A stretch of 64,000 bases of DNA from Nocardia jejuensis NBRC 103114 (GCF_001613145.1 NZ_BDBU01000018.1:124001-188000); one strand, 5' to 3'. Shown: positions 44,162-53,530, numbered from the stretch's first letter. Notes: generated from the letters alone by a model not told the origin. A program made the numbers and translations.

Positions 44162-45049
44162 TTACGCCTTGCCTTTCCAGGGAACGGCCACCGCGGCTGT
44201 CTGCTTGATGAGCGCGTCCAGCGTCAGGGCGGTGAGTCCGATGACGATGATGCAGGCGACGGTGAGCGGAGTGTTGAGCTGCTGACCGGCCAGATAGGCG
44301 AGTCCGCCGATCCCGGGAATGCCGTTGTTCAGCTCGGCCGCGACCACCGTGGTCCAGGCGAAACCGATCGCCACCCGAATGCCGCCGATCACTTCGGGCA
44401 GGGTGGCGGGAAGCAGTACGCGGGTGATCACCTGCCGCCGGTTCGCGCCCAGGGAGCGGGCGGCGTTGACGCGATCGGCCGACACGCCCTGCACCCCGGC
44501 GATGGTGGCGATCACGATGGGCGGGAACGCGGCCAGGAACAGCAGCCAGTCCTTGGAGGTGTCACCGATGCCGAACCACACGATCAGCAGGCCGATGTAG
44601 CCCAGCGGCGGGAGCATGCGCAGGAAGTTCAGATACGGCTCCACGATCGCGCTCACCACCTTCGAAGTGCCGAGCACGAAACCGACCGGCGGACCGAGCA
44701 CCACGGCCGCGCCCGCGCCGATCGCGATGCGCTGCAGGCTGGCCACGAGATGCTCCCAGAGGAAGTAGTTCTGCTCCCCGCGCACCTCCCGGGGCACACC
44801 CGGGGCGAGTTCGTGCCAGCTGTTGGCGCGGACGAACGCCTCCCACACCGCCTGCGGCGCCGGAAGGAACTGCTTGTCCACGAGTCCGGCCGCGCTGACG
44901 GCCCACCAGAGCGCCACGAAACCGGCCAGCGATGCCGACCGCACGGCGAGTCCGCGCAATCGTGCGCGCGCGTCCGGTCGCAGTCCGGTGGCGAGGCGCG
45001 GCGTCGTGGGTCTGCTGTCGGTCGCGGCCACCGTCGATGCTCGTGTCAC
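44162..45049 (-). CDS. Taurine/sulfonate-type ABC importer permease (second system)
   Basis: A 295-residue inner-membrane protein with about six helices and the TauC/SsuC loop SLGANRRQVITRVLLPATLPEVIGGIR. A central polar stretch (RANSWHELAPGVPREVRGEQNYFLWEHL) is longer than usual. GTG 45049 follows AGGACGG. It opens the operon permease - binding protein - ATPase; the leader upstream carries two competing hairpins. A gap of 122 bp to the binding-protein gene contains a short TGCGAATGG direct repeat. Confidence 0.87.
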   Translation of the reverse strand: MTRASTVAATDSRPTTPRLATGLRPDARARLRGLAVRSASLAGFVALWWAVSAAGLVDKQFLPAPQAVWEAFVRANSWHELAPGVPREVRGEQNYFLWEHLVASLQRIAIGAGAAVVLGPPVGFVLGTSKVVSAIVEPYLNFLRMLPPLGYIGLLIVWFGIGDTSKDWLLFLAAFPPIVIATIAGVQGVSADRVNAARSLGANRRQVITRVLLPATLPEVIGGIRVAIGFAWTTVVAAELNNGIPGIGGLAYLAGQQLNTPLTVACIIVIGLTALTLDALIKQTAAVAVPWKGKA

Positions 45050-45421
45050 CAGCCGTCCTGTCCGTCTCGGGAACTCTTCCGGTCCCGAGCCGGGACCTTC
45101 CGTGTGGATCCTGACCGCTCTCGCGGTGCTGCGACAGGTTCGCGATCACCGTGATTCCAATACCGCGACCAGGTACCGGGGTCACCGGACGTGCCGCGCG
45201 CGGGCGCGCCTGCCACCGTGGGCGTGCGAGCCGGATCGACGCCGCCCGCCTACTACCGCGCGCTCGGCACGCGCGGTTCGGGGCGGGCCCGGATCGTCGA
45301 GGTCCGACGCGTAATGCGGTGTGACCGAATCGGATTCCGGCCTGATCGGCGCTCACCGTCGGTAATGTGACCGGTACGGATCCCGATAGGACGGCATGGT
45401 CACATCGTGGGGAGGGGCGCG
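45050..45421. promoter_or_regulatory. Divergent intergenic region of 372 bp with competing hairpins
   Basis: It separates the second importer operon from the sugar-type importer. On the minus-strand transcript two stems compete: GGTCCC/GGGACC (45081-45097) and CTCGGGA/TCCCGAG (45066-45089) share the bases 45083-45086. No convincing leader ORF with the RRRAxDLxRV pattern is present here. Confidence 0.5.
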
Positions 45422-46726
45422 TTGGCTACCCGAAGAACGGTGCTGCGCGCGGGACTGCTGCTACCTCTGGCCGCGGCCTGCACGCCCGAAGTGTTCGGTG
45501 CGCCGGCGGATCGAGTCCGGATCGCGGTGCCGTGGGGCAGCTCGGAACTGACCGCGTTCCAATCGGTGCTGAAGACCGCCGGAATCGATCGCTCGACCGA
45601 CGTGATCCCGCTCGGGGACGACGTCGGCACGGTACTGGGCGCGGGGCGCTCGGCACCCGACATCGTGATGCTCCCGCAGGCGGGTCAGGTGCGGCGACTC
45701 GCGGAATCGCAGCGGCTGCGACCGCTCGCGGACACACTGTGGTCCGACGGGAAGGTGACCAACTACGCCGACGGCTGGCGGCCACTGTTGCACGCCGGCG
45801 CGCGCGGCCGGTTGTACGGCGTGCCGTTCAAGGCGGCCTGCAAATCGCTGCTCTGGTACGACAAACGGCGGTTCGGGGAACTCGGGCTCCCACCGCCCGA
45901 GGCGTGGACCTTTCGTGACTTCACCACGCGCATGGACGAATTGGTGCGATCCGGCAGTTCCACTCGATTGCTGGCGCTGGGGGCGGCCGACGGCTGGATG
46001 CTCACGGACTTCTTCGAGAACATGCTGCTGGCGGGATGGCCGGACACGTACGCGGGCGTGGCCGATCCCGATATCTGGCGTCAGAACTCCGCGCGCGGGC
46101 GGCGCGATCTGGCCGAGGCATTCACCGCCGTCGCGGAGGTCTGGAGCCACCCGCACGCCTTCCCCGGCGGTATCGGCAAGACTCTCACCCGGCAGTTCCC
46201 CGATGCCGTTCGCGATGTGTTCCAACGCCATTCGGCGCTCATGGTGGCGGCGCCCGACTTCGCCGAGCCGATCGTGCGCAGCTGCTTCCCCGGCGACGAG
46301 CGGGTGATCGCCGGGCGGGTCGGGGTGGCGCTGTTCCCCGGCGCATCCGGGCGGCCCGGTCCGGTCATCGGCGGGGGAGACGTCATGGTGCTCACCAGGT
46401 CCGCGAAAGAGCGCGCGGTGCAGCTGGTTTCACGACTCGCGCAACCGGACGCGCCGGCGCCGTGGATCGCCGGGGCGGGCGGGTTCCTGGCCGCGAATCT
46501 GGGGACCACGCCCGGACATTCGACGCTGCTGGCCCCGGTCGCCGAACGGTGTGCCGAGTGGACCGCATTCGATCTGGCCGACCGGATCGGCCTGCCCGGC
46601 GGACACAACGAACTCTGGCAGGTGCTGACCACATTCCTGATCGAACTCGACACCGACGGGCGTGATGCCGCGGTGCGCAATGCCGTCGAGGCGGTCGATC
46701 GTTTGCAGCAGCGCAGGGGAGAGTGA
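45422..46726 (+). CDS. Tat-type sugar ABC substrate-binding lipoprotein
   Basis: The 434-residue protein begins with a twin-arginine lipoprotein signal, ATRRTVLRAGLLLPLAAAC, where the Cys is the lipid anchor. The rest has the layout of family 1 extracellular solute-binding proteins (LLHAGARGRLYGVPFKAACKSLLWYDKRRF, and a late GAGGFLAANLGTT). Such proteins bind oligosaccharides or polyols. TTG 45422 is chosen since GGGGAGG (45408-45414) lies seven bases before it; GTG 45407 would put this site inside the gene. It overlaps the permease gene by four bases. Confidence 0.83.
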   Translation: MATRRTVLRAGLLLPLAAACTPEVFGAPADRVRIAVPWGSSELTAFQSVLKTAGIDRSTDVIPLGDDVGTVLGAGRSAPDIVMLPQAGQVRRLAESQRLRPLADTLWSDGKVTNYADGWRPLLHAGARGRLYGVPFKAACKSLLWYDKRRFGELGLPPPEAWTFRDFTTRMDELVRSGSSTRLLALGAADGWMLTDFFENMLLAGWPDTYAGVADPDIWRQNSARGRRDLAEAFTAVAEVWSHPHAFPGGIGKTLTRQFPDAVRDVFQRHSALMVAAPDFAEPIVRSCFPGDERVIAGRVGVALFPGASGRPGPVIGGGDVMVLTRSAKERAVQLVSRLAQPDAPAPWIAGAGGFLAANLGTTPGHSTLLAPVAERCAEWTAFDLADRIGLPGGHNELWQVLTTFLIELDTDGRDAAVRNAVEAVDRLQQRRGE

Positions 46727-48579
46727 ACGGAGTGGACTCTCCCCGAGTGGAATTCGAGCTCGCGGTGCGGCGACTGTCCGGTCCGCTGGTGCCGGGCAGG
46801 CACCCTCGGTTCTCGATCGTCGTCGCGAGTCAGGCTCCGGCATTCCTGCTGATCGTGCCGCTGCTGATAGTCCCGACCGGGTACACCCTGTGGCTGGGAG
46901 CCGACGCGCGGCCCTGGCTGGCCGCGGGCTGTGCACTGCTGCTGATCGCGGCGGTGGCGGCGCCCCGGGCGATCCGATCCGCGCGCGGGTCCGCGCTCGG
47001 CGTGCACGGAACCTATTGGGGGCTGGCGCGTTCGGCGACGTGGGCGATCATGCCGGTGTTGTCGGTCTCGGCGCTCGCGGCGCTGGGATCGGCTCTGATC
47101 GCCGTGGATCTGCCGCCGGAGGGTCGCTCGGCGTATGTGGGCACCGGCGTCTCGGTGCTCGTGGCCGCGGCGCTGGTGGTGATCGCGCTGTGGTTCGCCT
47201 GGCGCACGCGGTATCTGCGATGGCCGTGGCGAATGCTGGTCGTGCCGTTCGGAATGTCGGCCCTCACCTCCGGGGTGGCCTTTCGCCTGATCTTCGTGCG
47301 GCTCACCGAGAATCGGGATCTCGGCAGCGTCGCGACGTATCGATGGGCCTTCGTGGTGACCCTCGTGCTGTCGTTCGCGTGGACCTGGTTCGGGTTGCTG
47401 GTGGGCCTGTTCCGGGCCGCGATCCTGGCGATCGAGGACGATTCGGTGCGCGCGGGCGAGCTCTACGACGAGACGGGTCCGCGGCTCGCGTGGCGACTGC
47501 TGCGACTGTTGCGGCCGATGCGGCTGATCGCCTTCCTCGTCGTCGGGGTGGCGGCGGCACGGATCTTCGACGCGGTCCTGGTGACGGTTCCCCGCTCGAT
47601 GCAGTACGGAATCGACACCGCGACCGTGTTCTGGTGGCGGTCGCTGGTCACCTGCGATCCGAATTGCGGTGACGCGGCGGCATATACGCTGCCGCTCGCG
47701 GTCGTCATCGGCGTGGCGGCGCTGTGGGCGCAGTCGGGTATTCGTGCCCACCAGACGAGTTGGTCGGGACCGGGGGTCGCGCCGCCGGACACCGGCAGGG
47801 AGACGTTCGGCGTGCGGGGATTCGTCTGGCTGGTGCTGCCGTTCGTCTTCACGGTCGGGCCGATCGCGATGCTGGTGTGGGTCGCGCTGACCGACTCGCA
47901 CCGCTCGGTCGCCGATCGATTCGCCGCCATCGTGCGCGACTCGGCGCTGTGGCACGCGCTCGGCACCACCGCCTGCGTCGCGGGTCTCGCGACCGCGCTG
48001 GTCGTGGGGGTGTCGGTGCCGGTCGCGCATCGGCTCGCCGCCCTGCGCACCGAATCGGCGGGGTGGATCGTGGTGCCGACCCTGGTGATTTTGACCGTGA
48101 TGCCCGCGCAGATGTACCTGGGTCCGCTGCACGACGTCATCAATCACTTCGGCTGGTCCGGGACGCGGATACCGCTGATTCTCACCCATGCGGCCGCCGG
48201 TCTGCCCATCTCGATACTGATCCTGCGCGGCGCACTGCTCGCGCCCGCCTACACCCCGGCCGCCGACGCCCTGTACGGCCTCGCACCGCGCGGCACGATC
48301 ATGACGCGGGTGTTCACCGCGGTGCGGCCCGCGCTCGGTGCGGTGGCGGTCCTCGAGTTCGTGCAGGTGTGGAACGACTTCTTCATCGGACTGCTGATCG
48401 GCGGGCCCGGGGCCAGTCCGTGGTCGCTGCTGATCTGGGGGTACGCACGCCAATTCGACGAGAACACCGCACAACTCGCCTCCGGAGCCCTGGTGTCGGC
48501 GGTGGTGCCGGTGATTCTGCTGCTCGCGTGCTGGCGGCGCTGGCTGGTGCCCGGGCTGGCGGGAGGGGCGCTGCGATGA
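46723..48579 (+). CDS. Fused ABC sugar permease (MalF-like and MalG-like halves in one chain)
   Basis: The 618-residue membrane protein contains two permease halves. The first (about residues 160-340) ends with YDETGPRLAWRLLRLLRPMRLIAFLVVGV; the second (about 365-610) has the ILRGALLAPAYTPAADALYGLAPRGTIMTRVFTAVRPALG EAA-type loop and EFVQVWNDFFIGLLIGG, typical of MalG-class permeases. Sugar importers usually encode these halves as two proteins, so this is a fusion. GTG 46723 overlaps the stop of the binding-protein gene (GTGA). No ATPase is encoded nearby; a shared MsiK-like ATPase elsewhere probably serves it. Confidence 0.82.
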   Translation: MNGVDSPRVEFELAVRRLSGPLVPGRHPRFSIVVASQAPAFLLIVPLLIVPTGYTLWLGADARPWLAAGCALLLIAAVAAPRAIRSARGSALGVHGTYWGLARSATWAIMPVLSVSALAALGSALIAVDLPPEGRSAYVGTGVSVLVAAALVVIALWFAWRTRYLRWPWRMLVVPFGMSALTSGVAFRLIFVRLTENRDLGSVATYRWAFVVTLVLSFAWTWFGLLVGLFRAAILAIEDDSVRAGELYDETGPRLAWRLLRLLRPMRLIAFLVVGVAAARIFDAVLVTVPRSMQYGIDTATVFWWRSLVTCDPNCGDAAAYTLPLAVVIGVAALWAQSGIRAHQTSWSGPGVAPPDTGRETFGVRGFVWLVLPFVFTVGPIAMLVWVALTDSHRSVADRFAAIVRDSALWHALGTTACVAGLATALVVGVSVPVAHRLAALRTESAGWIVVPTLVILTVMPAQMYLGPLHDVINHFGWSGTRIPLILTHAAAGLPISILILRGALLAPAYTPAADALYGLAPRGTIMTRVFTAVRPALGAVAVLEFVQVWNDFFIGLLIGGPGASPWSLLIWGYARQFDENTAQLASGALVSAVVPVILLLACWRRWLVPGLAGGALR

Positions 48580-50255
48580 CCGCCGGGGGAACGGGCGAGT
48601 CGACACCGGCTGCGGCCGATGTGGAGTCGACGCTGATGGCCACACCCAAATCCCTTGCGGTGCAGCGGCTCCTGGGTCAGCCGATGGTCTTCACCTACGG
48701 TCTCATGGGTGCGATGGCGACGATCCTGGTCGCTGATCCCTTCAAGGAGAATCCGGTGGTGCGCTGGATATCCGGCGGGCTGACCTGGGTGGGTTTCACG
48801 GTCTTCGTGGTGGTGGGGATCGTGTGGGTGTATCGGGTGACGAGAGAGGGGATGGCCGTGATGCGCACGCCGCCTCCGGATCTCGGCGAGCCCGGTGGTC
48901 CCTGGCCGGAGATCGCACCGCCCGCGACGAATCACGCGCTCGACGGGCGGCTGATCGCGGCGGTGCTGCGGGAATTTCCGCTGCGGGCGCTCGAGGTGAG
49001 TGTGCTGCTGGATGTGCTCGCCGCCATGACCACCGCCACCGCGCGGCTGTCTCGGCCTGCCGCCGGGGTGCGGGAAACGCGCAGTGCCACAGTAGTACTG
49101 AACGAGCTCGTCGACAGCGGTGTACTCGCATCGCTCGGACCGGGCCGATACCGGCTCGCGTCGGTGCCGCGGGTCCCACTGCGCCCGGACGTTCTGGGCG
49201 AGGCGGCCTGGCGGGCCGGACTCGCGGAACTGCTGCGCGGTCAGGCTCGGCGCGCGACTCGGTGGGCGGCGGCGCTGGCGGATCCCCGTCACGCGGCCGA
49301 CGCGCGCCGATGGTTCCGGGCCGAGGAGCCCCGACTACGGGAGGTGCTGAGCTGGTGCGCGGATCTACCGGAACTCGCGCGTATCGCAGCGGTGATACCC
49401 GACCTCGCCGAAATCGGTGATGCGCTGGACGCGTGGTACGCACGAATCGGTCAGGGCGAGAACGACTCCGGTACGGCGCTGGCCATGGTCGCCATCGCCG
49501 CGCACGGGCGGTCACCGCTGGCAACCGAGCTCGCGAAGATTCGTGTCCGGCCGCCTCCGGCCCGGGTGCGGCGCATCCGTCCGCACACACTCGATTCGAG
49601 TCTGCGGGCCCGGGCTGCCCACCGCCATGCGCTGGCCGAATTGAGCACCGCGCGACCGGATCTCGGCAGAACCGCGAATCTGCTCGAGGACGCCTGGTGG
49701 CTGTTGCCTCGCGAGGACGTCTCCGGCGAGGTCTGCGCCCTGGTCAATCTGGCCACCGTGCACCTGCGTCAAGGTCGTCTCGACGCCGCCCGGGACCGCC
49801 TCGACCTCGCCGAATCCCTCGCCTCCCACGGCCGCGACCCGGCCGGTCTCGCCCACGTGCACGAGACCGCGGGCATCCTCGCCTGGACGCTCGGCGAACC
49901 GCACCGCGCGCTGTACCAGTGGCGATACGCCCTGACCGAATGGCGTTCCCTCGACGACGATCTCGGCACGGCCCGCTGCCTGCAACACCTGGGCACGGTG
50001 GCGGTGGTCGACCAGTCCTTGGCCGCAACACTTCTGGAGCCGTCGGCCGAGGAATCACCCGCCGAGGTCCTGCGCCAGGCGACGGGCTGGCTCGCCCACG
50101 CGCTGAACCTGAAACCGGGTTCCCGGCACGCCGTCGACTACCGGCGGCAAGCCATCACGAAGCTCCGAACCACCCCGGTCGCACCGGGCAGCCTCTCCCA
50201 CCTCCTCCCGCTCTCCGCCATCGACCGTTGGCCCGCACCCGTGTCCACCGAGTAG
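48576..50255 (+). CDS. Membrane-anchored protein with TPR-like repeats, 559 aa
   Basis: The protein has two hydrophobic helices near residues 38-58 and 66-88 (FTYGLMGAMATILV, WVGFTVFVVVGIVWVY), then a possible winged-helix region (VVLNELVDSGVLASLGPGRYRLAS) and a long helical part resembling TPR arrays (LVNLATVHLRQGRLDAARDRLDLAESL, HETAGILAWTLGEPHRALYQW). I do not recognise a named family. ATG 48576 overlaps the permease stop (ATGA), so it is produced with the importer; it might sense or regulate it. This is inference from arrangement. Confidence 0.68.
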   Translation: MTAGGTGESTPAAADVESTLMATPKSLAVQRLLGQPMVFTYGLMGAMATILVADPFKENPVVRWISGGLTWVGFTVFVVVGIVWVYRVTREGMAVMRTPPPDLGEPGGPWPEIAPPATNHALDGRLIAAVLREFPLRALEVSVLLDVLAAMTTATARLSRPAAGVRETRSATVVLNELVDSGVLASLGPGRYRLASVPRVPLRPDVLGEAAWRAGLAELLRGQARRATRWAAALADPRHAADARRWFRAEEPRLREVLSWCADLPELARIAAVIPDLAEIGDALDAWYARIGQGENDSGTALAMVAIAAHGRSPLATELAKIRVRPPPARVRRIRPHTLDSSLRARAAHRHALAELSTARPDLGRTANLLEDAWWLLPREDVSGEVCALVNLATVHLRQGRLDAARDRLDLAESLASHGRDPAGLAHVHETAGILAWTLGEPHRALYQWRYALTEWRSLDDDLGTARCLQHLGTVAVVDQSLAATLLEPSAEESPAEVLRQATGWLAHALNLKPGSRHAVDYRRQAITKLRTTPVAPGSLSHLLPLSAIDRWPAPVSTE

Positions 50256-50347
50256 ACGACAGCCGACATTCCGCCCGCAGGAGGGCACACCTGGACGGCG
50301 GCCCCTCGCGAGGGTCTGCCGATCCCGGGATGCTCTATGGTTCCCGG

Positions 50348-51577
50348 GTGAATGGTTTCGGGGGAACAGTGCCGTCGCAGCATTCGTACGGACCCGGGGG
50401 CGGTCCGGCCTGGCAGCCGGGTGGGCCGACCGCACCGGATAGATCGAGCGCGCGTGGTGCGGACATGACTGCTGGTGGGCTGCTGCTCGTGCTCGCGGCG
50501 CTGTCGGTCGGCGGGTCGTTCCTGAATCTGGCCGAATTTCGGTCCGAGGGTGATTTCGGACAGGGTATCCTTCCGTACCAGAGTGCTTGGGGCGCATGGA
50601 CTTCCGGCGATCCGACCAGTTCGGCGCCAGGTACCCAGCAGCTCCTCGGGATCGGCATGATCGTGATGGCGGTTGTCGCCGTTCTCGGTGGAGTGCTCCT
50701 GCTGGCCGGGCTCGGGGCGGGCCGCCGGGCGGTGCGCGCGGTCGAGGTGACCAGCGCGGCAATGGCATTCGGAGGAGCGGCGGCGATGGTCGGTGACGTG
50801 GGGTCGGCGGCGATGACCGCCGACGACTCGGTCACCACGACCTTGGGGCCCGGTTTCTGGGTCATGGTCGTGGCCACACCGGTGGCTGCGGTGGGGCTGG
50901 GGCTCGTGCTGTCCGGTAGCGCCGCCGGTACCGCCTACGCGCCCCGCGACGGGTATGGCAGGCCGCTCGCACCGCGTGCCGGCGGGCTCGAGATCGCGGT
51001 CGGCGTGCTGTCGCTGTTGTTGGCGGGGCTGATGATCGCGGCCATGTTCTTCTCCCAACTCGACAATTTCGGCCCCTCGATCTCGCTGTGGTGGGTGGAC
51101 GACAAGACGCAACTCGTGGGCGTGCCGTTCGCCGTCGGCGTTCTCGTGCTCGTGGTCGCCGCCGTCATGTCGTTCACCGGCCGCGGCCGAATGCTCAGCA
51201 CCGGCGCTGCCTCGTTCCTTTTGGGGGCCGGGTTGTTGATCGTGCTCGACACCGTGAGTCAAGAGCTGTTCGGTCCGGTGCGGCTCGACGATTTCGGGAT
51301 CGGATTCTGGGTGCTGCTCGCGGCTACCGTGCTCGCGCTGCTGGTCACGGGGCTCGCGTTCGCGGCGACTGCCTCCGAGCCCCGCTATCGGACGCCGTAT
51401 TCGCCTGTCGCTCCGCATAATCCGCAGTGGAATGCACCGAACCCCGCAGCTCCCGGCATGCCGCAGTACGGGTACCCGCAGGCGGGATTCCCGCAGACCG
51501 GCCCGGTGCAGGGCGGATTCACGCCAGGCCCGCCGCCGCAGGGCTGGACACCGTCCGAGCCGTACCGCCACCAGTAG
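50348..51577 (+). CDS. Multi-pass membrane protein with Pro/Gly/Gln-rich ends, 409 aa
   Basis: Hydrophilic N-terminus (about 40 residues, rich in Gly, Pro and Gln), then about eight predicted membrane helices in two blocks (for example AGGLLLVLAALSVGGSFLNL, FWVMVVATPVAAVGLGLVLSG, GFWVLLAATVLALLVTGLAF) and a C-terminal tail rich in Pro, Gln and Tyr. No enzyme motif is visible. The likely start is GTG 50348, six bases after a TATGGT box (50336-50341); ATG 50330 is in frame. Function is unknown. Confidence 0.65.
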   Translation: MNGFGGTVPSQHSYGPGGGPAWQPGGPTAPDRSSARGADMTAGGLLLVLAALSVGGSFLNLAEFRSEGDFGQGILPYQSAWGAWTSGDPTSSAPGTQQLLGIGMIVMAVVAVLGGVLLLAGLGAGRRAVRAVEVTSAAMAFGGAAAMVGDVGSAAMTADDSVTTTLGPGFWVMVVATPVAAVGLGLVLSGSAAGTAYAPRDGYGRPLAPRAGGLEIAVGVLSLLLAGLMIAAMFFSQLDNFGPSISLWWVDDKTQLVGVPFAVGVLVLVVAAVMSFTGRGRMLSTGAASFLLGAGLLIVLDTVSQELFGPVRLDDFGIGFWVLLAATVLALLVTGLAFAATASEPRYRTPYSPVAPHNPQWNAPNPAAPGMPQYGYPQAGFPQTGPVQGGFTPGPPPQGWTPSEPYRHQ

Positions 51578-51868
51578 TGCGGGGTCGGTCGTCGTTCCTG
51601 ACGTGGGGGATCGCGGTGAGCTTTTTGCCGTAAAGCGGGCTCACGATCGGAGCGAGTCGGTCGTGAATCGGTGAGATTGCTCGCTGGCAAGATCGTGCTA
51701 TGCGGCGAAACGGCTTGGTGCACTTATGGTTCCACCAAGCAGTTGCTCGGTGCTCATCGGTATTCGGAATATCGCCGGGTGTGACGTCTTTTCCGGCGGC
51801 TGCGGATTTCTCCGTTCGACAGGGAAGCGCGCTTCTCGGTCGGACTATGCGCGAAAAGGAATCATTCG

Positions 51869-52240
51869 ATGACGAGAAGATTTGCCTCCATCATTGCGGC
51901 GCTGGCTTTCGCACTGGGCATGATCGCGGTGACGGATGCCCCGCAGGCCGCGGCAGACAGCATGCAGGGGTGTCCATACCCGTATGTCTGCTTCTATATG
52001 ACCAAGAGCCAGTACAACAATCACCAGCCCACGGCCATGTTCAAGGACAAGGGCTACTGGCAGACCCTCGGGCCGAACAGCCGTGGCGCCTACGCGGTGG
52101 TCAACACCAGGAACGACGATGCCGCCCTGCTGAAGGACACCACCAACTACCAATCCTGCGCGGGCCCGAACGGCTCCATCAGCGGTTACGGGGGAGACCC
52201 CTTCACCCAATTGAAGATCGTCGACACGCCCCACTGCTGA
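51869..52240 (+). CDS. Small secreted protein, peptidase-inhibitor I36-like, 123 aa
   Basis: The precursor has a Sec signal peptide (about residues 1-30, ending QAAAD). The mature part begins MQGCPYPYVCFYMTKSQYNNH, which resembles the CPxGYVCLY opening of the I36/SMI-like and beta/gamma-crystallin-like small secreted proteins of actinomycetes. Four Cys residues (35, 41, 97 and 123) could form two disulfides. AAAAGGAA stands before ATG 51869. A long 5' gap of 290 bp has no other gene. Function outside the cell is uncertain. Confidence 0.72.
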   Translation: MTRRFASIIAALAFALGMIAVTDAPQAAADSMQGCPYPYVCFYMTKSQYNNHQPTAMFKDKGYWQTLGPNSRGAYAVVNTRNDDAALLKDTTNYQSCAGPNGSISGYGGDPFTQLKIVDTPHC

Positions 52241-52320
52241 TTCGATCAGCTGAATGCCCGAAAGTTCTTCCGGCCGTCGATCGCTGAACAGCTGATCCCC
52301 ACCTGCAGTCCCAGTGACAA

Positions 52321-52354
52321 CGATCTCCGGTCGGCGCGCGCCGACCGGAGATCG
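52321..52354. terminator. 34-bp perfect palindrome, bidirectional terminator
   Basis: Positions 52321-52354 read identically on both strands. The palindrome sits between the convergent secreted-protein gene and the 52364-53104 gene. Confidence 0.8.
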
Positions 52355-52363
52355 CCTCGCGAA

Positions 52364-53104
52364 TCATCGATTCCGTGCCATGCGATCGGAAATCCAGACG
52401 GGGTTCTCGGCATCGCGTTCGCCCGAGGCCACATAATTCCTGAACATCCACCGCGCCCGGTATCCGGCGCTTTCGGCGGCTCGTTCCAACTCGGCGAGGT
52501 CCTGCCAGCGATGCGCCCGATCGAGCAGTTCCGCGGCGACCAACGCCAGCACCGGCAGCGGACCGGCTGTGGCAGTGGCGATCAGCGCCTCTGATCCGGC
52601 GATTCCGTGCCACGCGGCCCGCAGTTGATCGGCGTCACACCGCTCGACGAATTCCAGCACACTCCGGGGCCGGGTTTCGGGCGGGCTGTGCATGATCAAT
52701 CGAATCGCTACCGAGCGCTGGCGATGCGCCAGATAGTCCGCGACCGTCACCGCAGGCGGAATGGAGTCCGCGACAGGACTGTTCCGCTCACCCTCGGCCA
52801 CGCGCCCGGGACCGGCAGGTGCGCTGTACTCGAGCATCGCCTGCAACTCCGAGCCACTGAGCGTGAAGACCCATTCGGGCAGTCGGGGGCAGACCTTTCG
52901 GGACGGTGTGTTCAGCGGAGGAGGAACACACTCGTCCCGGAGATCCCCCTCGAACTCCGGCAGTGGCAGGCTGGTGGCCGTCGCACCCTCCGGCTGTCCG
53001 AGGACAGGCCCAGCCGTCCGCTGATCGGTGTGGCCCGGAGTATCGCCCCTCAAACGGCGCAGCAACTGTCGCGGCCGAAACCTGCGAGAAGTGTTGTCGG
53101 ACAT
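52364..53104 (-). CDS. Hypothetical protein, 246 aa
   Basis: I do not recognise it. The first 90 residues are polar, with Arg clusters (RRFRPRQLLRRLRGD) and prolines, and are probably disordered. The rest is helical: VADYLAHRQRSVAIRLIMHSP, VLEFVERCDADQLRAAWHGIAG, VLALVAAELLDRAHRWQDLAELERAAESAGYRARWM. No signal peptide or membrane helix is seen. ATG 53104 follows GAGGGGAA. It is alone on its strand. Confidence 0.6.
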   Translation of the reverse strand: MSDNTSRRFRPRQLLRRLRGDTPGHTDQRTAGPVLGQPEGATATSLPLPEFEGDLRDECVPPPLNTPSRKVCPRLPEWVFTLSGSELQAMLEYSAPAGPGRVAEGERNSPVADSIPPAVTVADYLAHRQRSVAIRLIMHSPPETRPRSVLEFVERCDADQLRAAWHGIAGSEALIATATAGPLPVLALVAAELLDRAHRWQDLAELERAAESAGYRARWMFRNYVASGERDAENPVWISDRMARNR

Positions 53105-53236
53105 ATCGAGTTCCCCTCTCGATGCAGTCGGTGACTGCGGACCCTCCACGATAGTGAGAGAACAGCACCCTGCCCACTCCGTTGACGGGCATCCGTCAGC
53201 GGGCGCGGCGAGCCGCGCCGTCGCTAGGATGAGGTG

Positions 53237-53401
53237 GTGACACATCGACTCCGGACCGCCCACATGGGTCTGCTCATCGCGGTATCCGCGCTCGCCGTCG
53301 TCGTCTGCTCCGGTGACCAGCCGCGCGAAACTCGGATCGGTACGGATCTGACCACTGCCGTGTGTGCGGTTACCTGCAGTTGGACCGCCGTTCCGGGGTG
53401 A
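53237..53401 (+). CDS. Possible small exported protein, 54 aa
   Basis: The short frame starts GTG 53237, exactly six bases after a TAGGAT box (53225-53230), the leaderless pattern seen at several genes here. Its first 27 residues include a hydrophobic run MGLLIAVSALAVVVCSGD that could be a signal peptide or a lipobox-like end, and the remainder has two more Cys (AVCAVTCSW). No family is known to me. It is short and could be chance, but promoter, start and signal agree. Confidence 0.4.
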   Translation: MTHRLRTAHMGLLIAVSALAVVVCSGDQPRETRIGTDLTTAVCAVTCSWTAVPG

Positions 53402-53530
53402 GCCGGTCGCGAGGTGGGGGAGGATCCGGCCTGAGCCTCCACCAGGCAGGCAGAGTTGGTGGTTTCCCGCCGATTTCGTACCGAAAGTGGAGTCTGAGGC
53501 CGGTCTCATTCGCCGAACAAGACTCTCGAA

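Noticed and set aside
46081..48645. 854-codon open frame antisense to the fused permease
   Set aside because: The translation is Arg/His/Pro-rich low-complexity sequence. The opposite strand has overlapping starts and stops and clear transporter motifs.
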